Below, piece by piece: positions 1 to 11,098 of a stretch of 64,000 bases of DNA. The DNA lies in contig OU015651.1 in NCBI GenBank assembly GCA_907165275.2, positions 3,928,501 through 3,992,500 on the forward strand. The letters are read 5' to 3'. Both the position numbers and the translations under genes were made by a program. The notes under the pieces are model-generated. The model saw nothing but the letters and a program-made list of their open reading frames with translations. It was not told the origin of the DNA and did not search any database. The stretch is from Zygaena filipendulae (taxonomy: Eukaryota > Arthropoda > Insecta > Lepidoptera > Zygaenidae). How positions within the stretch are numbered: position 1 is the first letter of the stretch; every line of letters starts with the position of its first letter.

Positions 1-1200
1 AGTAATATGCTTTATCCAATAAATAGGCTTTCAATCGGCGATAAAAAGTTTTGTCATCATTTTCTTTCCGTAAATCTGCGGGTAGCTGCTCGTAATATGT
101 AGGTCCAATTACTCGCGGGTTTTTACTTGCTAATTTTGTTCTACGTGATACAGTCTCAAGTTTTTCAGTATTACGAAGATTTCGCCCACCACCCGTTCGG
201 CGTCTGAAGTCAGTCATGTTTTGTCTTACATATTTTACTATCTCAAATATGTAAAGTGAGCACAACGTCATAATTCCTTGTTGTTTAAAAAGGTTCCTAC
301 ACGATTCTCTTGGCTTTACTCCCGCGACTATCCTCAGTGCACGTTTCTGAAGGACGAATACCCGTTGGTGATCAGTGGAATTGCCCCACAACATAACACC
401 GTACGCCATCACAGAATGGAAGTGTGCAAAATATACCTGACGCATGATATTTTTTGAGACTAACGGGCATAGTCTACGTAAGGCATATGCAGCACTACTT
501 AGTTTGGCGCAAAGAGCCTGAACGTGGGATTTCCAGTTGATGTTGGAGTCTAAAGTGAATCCGAGGAAACGGCATTCGTCAGATAACGGCACAGGGCAGT
601 CTAACGTAGGTGTAATTGAAGGTGGTCGCGCGGAAAATAGCAATAGTTTAGATTTTGCCGTATTTAATATCAGGCCGTTCACTGTGAACCAGTCGAGGAG
701 TTGTTTGTGAGTGTTTATTATTTTTGTGTTAAGTTGTTCATATGTACGTGCACTGACCACAATGGTTGTGTCATCCGCAAACAAAACAGCTAAACCATTT
801 CTAATGAAATTTGACAAGTCGTTAATGAAAATCAGGAATAGTGTATTCCCTAAGGATGAACCCTGAGGGATACCGATGGTGACGTCACCAGTCTTCGACC
901 TAATTTTGCAGCAGTCTGTAGCTACTTGTACTGTTTGGGTTCTATCAGATAAGAAAGATTTTAGTAGCCTATGACAGTTATTTTGAATACCATATAATGA
1001 TAATTTGTCCAGTAATAATTCTCCTTGTATAACATCAAATGCCTTAGTGAGATCACAAAATATTCCTGCAACCTTATATTTATCGTCATGTCATTTAAAA
1101 CATTAAGGATTTTGTGTCCTACAACTTTACTAGGTTTAGTTTGTTGTTCTTTAACTTTAATTATTTTCAACTGTCGTTCTGTATGTGTTGTGTGTCTCGT
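1..1200 (-). mobile_element. Non-LTR retrotransposon fragment (reverse transcriptase, Jockey/CR1-like)
   Basis: Read on the minus strand, about 1,090 bases are one open frame encoding the palm and thumb of a reverse transcriptase. In order it shows DLTKAFDVI (palm motif A, near 1040-1066), GIPQGSSLG (motif B, near 862-892), LFADDTTIVV (the catalytic FADD box, near 758-786), LGFTLDSNINW, and a C-terminal segment with LPADLRKEN and RRLKAYLL near 30-110. This layout fits Jockey/CR1-type LINEs. Upstream of motif A the frame shifts by one base near 1085-1092, and similarity fades by about 1200, so the copy is 5'-truncated and broken. Its 3' end continues beyond base 1. It sits just beyond the last HERC2 exon visible here, probably inside a HERC2 intron. 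The clade call is by motif only. Confidence 0.85.
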
Positions 1201-1324
1201 TTTGCGTACATAAATGTTTCTTTCTTTCTATTACAGTCATAGCTTTGTATTGTGATATTTTTATAAGTATTTATAAATATATTTTCACAAATGCTACGTT
1301 AAACAGCACATAAACACCACTAAC

Positions 1325-4300
1325 CAACAATATCGGCACACACTAGTCGGCACAGCGCGACCAGCTGCACGTCGTCGGCGGCGCGCACGGCCCGCGTCAG
1401 CGCGGCGAGCGTGCCGTGCGCGTGCTCGGCGAGCAGCGCAGCGTACTGCGCGAGCAGCGCACGCACGCCGCTGCGCGTGCTGCGCCCGCCGCGCGACCAC
1501 ATCGCCTCGCTGAACAATAACCTGCCGTCACGGTAACATTACTCAGTATCAGTGCACGCTTACACATAACAATAGGTATAATATAAGGCTAGGTGACCGA
1601 AATTTCGTTTTTAGTCCGTCGTGTAGACGAACAAAAAATATTGGACAAATAGGTATGTTTTCTTTTTTACGTAACCAAAAAAAACAACGGCAATACATCG
1701 GGTAGAAATGTCATGTGACGTCACGAATTGGTACGGTTTATATGGGGACTCTGACTCTGTCTTGTTAGTCCGTCTGTGCAGTCAGGAGCAGAAACGTGTA
1801 ACCATTTTTGGACAGTCCTTGAACCTTAATTGCAATAGTAATAAAGTTCAACAATTGAGGGGTGTTGACATTATTTTGATGATGACTATAAGTCAGCAGG
1901 GCTTCAAACGAAAATGAGCACTGATATATTATGCTAGTCAAAAAAGAGAGCATATTATGAGTATCATACTATATTAAAAGTGGTTATCTTACCTTTGAAA
2001 GCGTACGAGCAGGTCGCAGCTCGGGTTGGGCGCGTCGGGCCCGTGGCCGTGCGCCGGCGCGTCGCCGCCCTTGCCCGGCTCGCCGCTCATTATCGCGGCT
2101 ATCTGCGTCTGCGTCTGGTGGCTCGCGTTGCGTATCAGATGCTTCACCTACATAATTATAGATCCAAACTAAATATCTATACTGATATTATAAATGTGCA
2201 GAAAGTTTTATAAATCAATCACGCCAGAAATGCTGAACGGAATTGGATATGGAATTTGGCACAGAGATTGAATATAGTCTGGAATAGGAAAAAGGGTACT
2301 TTTATACAGGAATTCCTTCTCGAAATCAACGCGGGTTGAAACCACGGGCAACAGCAACTGGTAAATAATAATAACGCGATTTTGTACATACGGAGGGCAC
2401 ATTATAATGGATCTCGGTTTGTTAACGAAAAAATTGCTAATAATAAAATAGATAACCTAAAAGGTAATGCAAACTGCATGGGTCAGCCGTAAAAATAAAA
2501 ACGTCTTCAATATGTGCCTGTACATTGTACAATACACAGAAGATGTATTTGAAGCAGTCAAAATTAACTTACCAAATGCATCAACGGAACGGACGCACCT
2601 CTTTCGGATGTAGTCGCGTTGCTTACTTGGTACTCTTCCGTACATCCTGTAAAACATTAGACTAATCAATCATAAAAAAAATCAATTATACTACACAAAA
2701 ATAACGTTGTAGGAAGTTCTCATATATAATGTAAAAAATTATGAGAATCGAGTAAGACTTATATTTACCTTGTACCGTATCCGATTCGTCACTAGTAGTG
2801 TTCTTCTGAGCGCCGCGCTGTCCCGTCACTATATCGATTTGATCGTAGTCACTGCAAACGATTATCAATCGTAAGACACATATTATTATAATAATATTAC
2901 AAGTCCAAGAGTAATTCCTTTTATCAGTTACATTTTTACGCCTTTACAACTCAATCGATGATCATGAAATTTTGCTTACACGTTAATAAGGGTTTACAGA
3001 AAAAGACACCGGGTATTTTCAGTATGAAATCAACGCGGATGACACCGCGGGGAACGGCTAGTGCAGTAATATCTATTTAAATGATCAGCATTATAGTTCA
3101 ACAGTGCGCTCACACGTCGAGGTGCAGATGGTTGTAGGCGTCGGTGTGGTGCGCCCGCAGCGCGGCGTGCAGCGCGTCGCGCAGCCCGCCGCCGCCCAGC
3201 AGCGACCACACCAGCAGCTCCGTCATGAAGCGCGCGCCCACGCTCGCCGCCGCCGAGCCTGCGCACGGCGCGCCGCCCCCACGTCGTACAAGTGGACACA
3301 GGGGAGGGGGTCGACACAAGTACTCTAACCAATTTCACCAATCTGCTATGGCGAAAGGTCACTGACCTGGCCCGGTATGGGTGCATTTGACTCACGATCA
3401 TTTTACGAAATTAGCACTTTAACCAGTTTCAAAGCGAATGGTCACTGACTCCTAATTAACCAAATACAAAATTTTGAAAACTACTTGACCTATCAAGCTG
3501 AAGCAGATGGATAAAAAAAGTTTATAACTTAGGAATTACATCTCAATAGGGTACTTGCATGAATTTTTTTTTTCGGTCTATTTTAAAGATATATGGCCTA
3601 CTTAAACAAAGCAAGAAAAAGAAAAAATATATATGCATAAATTAATTAAATAGAGCGTTTCAAAGTTCCTACTTTAAACTTTACCGCCGAAACGCGGCAT
3701 GACGTCACTAGTTCAAAATTACGCCTTAATAATCTGTGATAGAAATGTCACTGTCGTATTGACAGAGTCATGTCACACTGACAGACAGATAACTTCAATA
3801 TCCAAAAGCGAAATTAAGGTTGAACTGTGTCGAGTTACTTCCAAAAGTTCCAGTAAAGAATCGAAATGCATTTTACCAATGCATTTTAAAGTAAAAAACT
3901 TCAGAAAATAAAAAAAATATGCGTTGACTGTATGCACTTAGTTTCTTTTGCCTTCTGAAAGAGGTAAATGTTTCCTAAAAAAATAAAAGTGACGTCATGT
4001 GTTAAGCTTGGCTGTGATTGGTGTTTCGTTGCAACGTTCCGTTTCACAAAATTAAACGTTGAATATTTTGGAAACTATTGAATTTTTTTTAGTAAATCTT
4101 TCACGATAACGCTTTTCTAAGGCTCTATTTTTGAAATATTGACACAATTTCTTATTATAAATTTCATGCAAGTACCCTATTCTCAGGGTAATCTCTGGAA
4201 CTAATGAACAGATTTCAACAATTCTCTCACTGATGGAGAGCAACCGTATTTCCTAAATTCACGCGGGCACACAATAAAATTGATATAAAACAGCTTATCA

Positions 4301-7300
4301 CTAACACGAACACAACGCAGCGCCTGCCAAAACCCTCAGTGAGCGTACTGTGAGTGTGTGCGACTGACCTTGCGGCAGCAGCGTGATGAGGTGCTGCGCG
4401 CGCACCTGCGGCGTGGGCAGCAGCAGCGGCCACGCGGCGGCGAGGGCCCGGCGCGCCGCCGCCGCCGCGCCCGCGCCCGCGCGCCCCTCCAGCAGCGCCA
4501 CCAGCGCCGCGTGCACGCCCGCGCCCCACGCCGCGCCCTCCCCCGCACACGCCGCCCCCGCCGCCCCCGCCTCGCGCCCGGGGCACATCTGCCACGCGTG
4601 CACCTGCGCGCGTCACCGCACGATATTCAGGGACGTCATAGAATATGCACGAACCCGGGGTATGAATATCAAAATTTAAAAAAAATTGACACATTTTCAC
4701 ATTTAGAGAAGGAACGTGACGTCACAACGTTGTATAAACTATAGCGACGTGACGTCACGCACATTTTTGGAAACGCAAAATGGAAAAAATACATGTCCAG
4801 TATCTTTTATTGTTTTAATATTTAGCCATAGATTTAGGTAGGTATAAGACGACAGTGAGTGCGTCTCGTGTGCGTGTCACTGATGGTAATTTAGTGTCGT
4901 TGTTTTTTCTACTTCCGATATTTCTCCCACCAGTTAAATTTCATTTGCCAATTTTGCAGTTCATCAATATCATCGAACGACACATGAAAACACAACATTG
5001 GATATATGGAAACTAAAACTGAATACACTCTTTTATCGTAAGAAGCATGTACCTACTGTGTTTTAAAAAAAAAGAAAAAACAGACTGATTGATGGTCTAT
5101 GTAGTTTCAAAAAAAAAACAGAATACTCACTTGCAATCGCAGTAAGTTGAGGCAAGATATAGCGAGGCTTTCATTTTCCTTTATAGTAGCTTCGTTATGA
5201 GCAGAAGTACTTTGTTCCACTGCGAGTCTCAGCAGTCTTTCCAACAATCTAAAAGTTTCATACAAATAAATTATGTAAAAGTAAAGACACATCATATTTC
5301 TTAGCCAATTAAATAAAGCTTACTTGAATGTGTTATCAGACAGATCAATAACAAAAGGCATGGATGACGGCAAATCCCTCGGGCTCTCTTCACTCCAAAC
5401 GTATATGTGATTAGGTCCACTTGAAGCACCTAAAATTGTAAAAACTATTAAAAAAAGCCGGCCGAGTGCGAGTTAGAGTAGGGCCCCGAAGATACAAACT
5501 TCTAGGCATATAAAGAGCATAGTTCATCCTAAAATTAATTAATTAACCTTGCTGTCGAAAAACTGTTGTCCCCATACATATATAGGATAGTTAGTATATC
5601 AACTGCTAATTTTAGAATAGCTAATATTTTTTTAATTATGATCACGTTTTTGTTTTGTAGTATCGTGTGGCATAATATACTAGAGTACAACAATCTATTA
5701 TAACAAACTTGATCATTTTGGCCATTTCTTTCACGTTTTAACAGGAATACGTCCTATTTCCAGTAACCCATATAACATTTAGCTTGAGTCGTGTGATGTA
5801 ATGTATATAACGGTCCACATAACTCACCGTTGGCTTTGAACGGCGGAGTGAGAATTTGAAGCGGCGCGGGCACCGGCTGGGATATCTGCGTGCGCTCGTG
5901 CGAGCCCCACACGTACACGGCGCCCTCGGTCGTCACCGCGACGCCGTGGGACGCGCCCAGCGACAGGTCCACCACTCTCACGCCTACAACATTAGAACAT
6001 TTTAAAATGCACTACACGTCCCAAGCGATAAGTAACACAATAGTTATAAAATCATTATATTAGTCGTCCACCTTGCAGTGCTTCCACTAGTTTTGGTGAT
6101 TTTATCGTTTCAGTGTTGCCGTGACCGAGTCGGTAGCCATCGCCTTTGCCCCATGTATAAACTTGACCTCTAAAAAAAATTTAAAAGGTTGAATGAACAG
6201 GCTGGAAACTATACTAGACAAGGATAGAAGTATAGGAAGTAAGGATAACAAGCCGATTATCCGATAACATCCAATAACTATCATGTTAATTATGTTTTAA
6301 TAAATAACGAATATACTGTACAAAACGTTTTTTTTTTTAATATCGACCCCTGAGCTTGTAACCTGTCAGTTTTAAAATTAAAAAAAATCATCTCACGCAT
6401 CAGTGAGCGCGGCGTGGCAGTGGTCGCCGGTGCGCACGCGCGTGACGCGCAGCGAGGCGAGCGCGGGCAGCGTGCGCGGCGCGCCGCCCTCCGCCTCGCC
6501 GAACACCTGCACCGCGCCCTCCCACGTGCAGCACAGCGTCTGCCCCTCGCCCCAACCTGGGCAGACACCATCCTCATTATGTACTTACATAATATTATAC
6601 AACAAAGTCCTCCGCCGCGTCTGTCTATACGTCTGTTCGCGATAAACTCAAAAACTACTTAGAGGAAGGTTTATACGTATTCGTATAGTCTATCCTGTAA
6701 TTCCCGCGGGAATTCCGAAATTACCGCGAGTGAAAACGCGAGGGCAGTTGGTCAAATACATGTCAACACTTTTGTTAGACTTTTAACTTTATTACTATTG
6801 CCATAAGATTCAATTATTGTTATGACATAACAACACACCTAACTTATAACTTTACTAGCTGTCCCCCGCGATTTCATCCGCGGTAATTTCGGAGTTCCCG
6901 CGGGAATTCCAAGATAACAACTATCCTATCTTTTAAGTTGAACCATTTTATGAATGGTTACAAAATTTTATCAAAATCCGTTCAGTAGTTTCGGAGTCCA
7001 TCGCGGACCAACAACGTGACACGTGATTTATATATATTAGATTAAACTTAAAGGCTGTAGCGACTTAAATATAGACCTAATTGTTAATTTAGCTGTAAGT
7101 TTTCCAAAGTAAATAAAATAAAATAAAATAAAATAAATAAAATAGATTATTCATTGCATACATATTTCTGCTGCTGACTGTACCACAAGCCCGGACACCC
7201 TTAACACTAGTAATATGAATACTATGTGTGTACAGACCCATAAAAACTGCAAAATTCGTTACACAATAATATTTCATTGCTTTTAACTCGTTTTTTTAGT

Positions 7301-10300
7301 AAGACATTTTGTACTCTATGTACAGGGAAACGTGTGTTTTCGATTACTTCAGAAAATATTCCAATAAAATGTTGTAGGTAACTAAATCAAATACCGTCCC
7401 TACTAAAATAGCATAGTGCCAATATTGGTATTCTAGCTGTTTTTACACGATTTCAGTAATCGTACCTAGTACTTATTACAGAAACGAATTTAGATCTTTA
7501 TAGTACCACATTGATTTATATGGATTGAATGGTTTTCTCACGAGCATTTTGTTGGCTTTTATTAATAACATATTATATTAGGTTATTATATATTAGACTA
7601 AGAGTATACTTTAATACCGAGTGCCACGTCGATAATGCGTTCGATGTTGTGCGCGTTGAAGGAGACGGGCTGCGGCGTGAGGCAGTTCTCGATGGTGCCG
7701 TGGCCGAGGCGGCCCTGGGTGCCGCGGCCCCACGTGTACAGCGCGCCGCGAGCCGTTATCACAGCGCTGCAACCGACACACACGCACATTTATTATTAAA
7801 TGATTAACCAAACCAAATCAAAAAAGGAATAAACGCCTCTGGTGGATGTCGTCCAGCGACAGGCCCAATCGAGCCTTTGAAGTTATCGAATCACGGCGAC
7901 AGGTCACGGTGATTCATGACTACCGAGTGCCGAGACCGTTCCGAATCGCTCGTCAGCTTAAACTGGCTGGTGTTTGTATAGTCCATGGATTCCTTACATC
8001 ATGTTCTGCATCGAGCCTTTGGTTTATTTTTCTTATGTCCGTTGCAATAATTACCTCAGTCTAACTACGTATTTATATTCTATAGCTGTTTCCCGCGGTT
8101 ACACAAATCACCCGCGGTAATTTCGGAGTTTCCGCGGGAATCCCGGGTTACAATACTCAATATTACTCAGAGATAATGTAGCATTCTAATGGTGAAAGAA
8201 TTTTTGAAATCGGTCTAGTAGTTTTTAAGTTCAATCGTAACAAAAAACAAACAAAAAGTTAAATCTTTCCTCTTTATAATATTAGTATAGATAAGGAGAA
8301 ACCAAACCACGAACCACTCTGAATACTTGTTACATCTTCCATGAGTTAGAGCTCGATTTAGATCGTGGTAGTTAAGATAAAAGCCACCACTGTAATGGCC
8401 CGGCCAGCGTGCCGACCGGCGCGGCGAGTCGTTACCCTCGCTTCGCGTCGCGCGTCGGTGCAGTAGGTATCAGTCAGCTGGCCACTGACCTGCACGCGAG
8501 CCCGGCGGCCACGAGCACCACCTCGTGGTGCGCGAGGTGGTGCACGGGCGCGGGCGCGTCCCGCGGCGCCGTGTCGCCGTGCCCCAGCCGGCCGTCCTCG
8601 CCCGCGCCCCACGCCCACGCGCCGCCGCACGACGAGCAGCACAGGTAGTGCCGCCCGCACGGGTGGCACGCCACCTGGCTTATCGTCTTGTTCTCCAAGC
8701 CTATGGAAACGATACGTATGTCGTCGTCGCCGTTGCAATGTATGTAGCGGTTATATATTGTATGGGTGTATGCATATATTATATTATGTACTAGCTGTGC
8801 CCCGCGGTTTCACCCGCGTGAAACGTTTTTATACAACGTGTTAATGTGTTAACTGAAAACTAGAAAGTATTTTGCTCAGAATCAACTAGCGAATCGATCG
8901 CACTATGTTTTAATATAGGTTATATTTTTTCATTTTTACTAGCCCATGTCTAAATTATTTATAATACAATATCAAGCGCGTACGCTACCCGCAGCAAAAA
9001 AAATCGAACCAGTAGGCATGGGCGTAGCGGTTGGAATTTCGTAGATAGGTCACCTACAAACTAATGTTGAATAACTTTTAAAGTATTAATTTTTTTGACA
9101 TAAAATATATTTTAATCATATTGTTTATTTTTTTAAATGGGGTGTATAAGATTTTCAGTTAATTCATTAACACGTTGTATAACTTTTTTTCCCGAAATTC
9201 GATTTAAATGAAACAAAGCCTATATTAGCTCCGGACTAAGCTTAATCTACCTGCGAAAACCGCATGACAATCCGTTCAGTAGATTCGGAGATTATCACGA
9301 ACAGACACGTTTGATTTGACGTGAGATTGAACGTGTCTGCAAATAGATTTTTATTTTGCTCCCCGTAATAGGCTATTTGACTAATTTTTTTTAGTCCGTC
9401 TTGTAGATTAATAAAAAATATTGGACACGTATTTTTTCTTTTTTTACGTAATCAAAAAATAACGGCGATAAATTGAGTTGAAATTTCGCGTGACGTCACT
9501 AACTAGAGTATATATCGCTAAAGCGTTGTATGGCGGCTTGTAGCGGTAAGTGACGTCACGAGCCCCCACCCTAAACTTTGATGCGCTTTATCTCTGTGTA
9601 TTTTCATTTATTTGAAAAATAAAAAAATACGTGTCTAATGATTTTTAATTTTCTAAACGACGGAGTAATTAGAATTTTGATTTTCAAAAGTTGTCAACAT
9701 CCCTATTATAAAATTTTAAAGACGTCCATCAAATTCTTTTGCATAGACATAGACAAAAAAGTAACGGGAGTTTTCCGGGGTTAGTCATTTATTTTCGTAT
9801 AGATAAAAAAAAATTTTAAAAATTAATCTTATTGTGTTTTATGGTTTTGTATGGAACAATAAATTTCGCAGTGAATGTTTCTTATGTGCGCGAGAAGATA
9901 TAAGACGTTTCGAGCTGGTTTGTTTTGTATCCTCTAAGAGTTCCGAGAGAGATTTTCTAAGAAGAAAAAAAAACATCAAAATAAAGCTTTACCAGGCACA
10001 CGTTGAGGCGTATTCGAGTCATAGGGCAGAGTGTAGACGATGCCGTCGTGCGTCAGCAGCAGAGCCAGTTTCTCGGCGCACGCGATCTGCTGTATTCTCA
10101 GTGTGCCCAGCGGCACGGGACCCACGCCCACTGATATTACTTCTTGGGCCGATTCCGTACACTGAAACCCATTAGAAACGTGAGGCTTATGTGACAAGAC
10201 ATTGTGTTATAGGTATTCCAATTTTAATACAAGCCAAAATAATACTGACAGTGACAAATCCCTTGAGAGGTGGTAGCAAAGGCGAACCAAGTCTTTCCAT

Positions 10301-11062
10301 ATGGCATAGAAGCGCGATACCAGCTGTTTTAACGTTCATCAAGCCATCACCACTAGGTATATTTAGTTCTCTGAAGAAGAAAACATCTCTAGTTGTAAAC
10401 TTTTATTTTTCTCAGAAAATGTTTTACAAAAATATTAATTGCTTTCACTTCTTGCAAAATAGTTGAAGGTAAAACTTACTTGAAAAACACTTCTGTATGG
10501 TTGATTTCAGTTGGTGATTCAGTTACAACAATAGGATTAGGAGCTGATACTTTCGCCATGCGTCTTAGGAATGGACCCAAGGGCGCGGTGCATTCTTCAA
10601 GTGTTATTCTAAACAAAATAGTATATGCATCAATACAACACAGATCTACTTGATATCACATTAGGTTTGTAACATTGTAAATCAAGCAAATGATAATTTA
10701 ATATCTCGTATAAAGTAAATTTTAGCCTTATATTCATAAGAGGGAAGGGGTTCGATCTCAGTCCTGTACTTAATTTTTTTCTTATCTACCAGTCAGTATG
10801 TACTCATCAAAACGGTTCTGGCTTTTCGGTAAAGGAAAACATCATGGGGAAACCTGCACGCGTATTAAAATCAATTTCAAAGTGTATGTATTATACACTT
10901 ACAAGAAGCAATATAGAAGACTTCCTTCTAGACTATAATTTTTCCTATGCACCTCATGGTTGTCTGGAAGAGATCGCTCTGAGCGATAAGACCTCCGATT
11001 GTTACACTTTGTAGTAAAATTGTTTTTGTTATTGTTTATTTTAAGTGGTGTTCAATAAAGAG

Positions 11063-11098
<36 letters not shown>

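Noticed and set aside
3030..3401. Long Arg/Ala-rich frames on both strands over GC-rich HERC2 exons (also at 4227-4744, 6290-6662, 8358-8794, 21767-22110)
   Set aside because: They are shadow frames of GC-rich exons or of the GC-rich transposon core. Only the RCC1/HERC2 frame has family matches.
7529..8064. Two plus-strand frames of 72-92 codons opposite HERC2 exon 11 and its flank
   Set aside because: The first is antisense to a conserved RCC1 exon. The second has no family signal.
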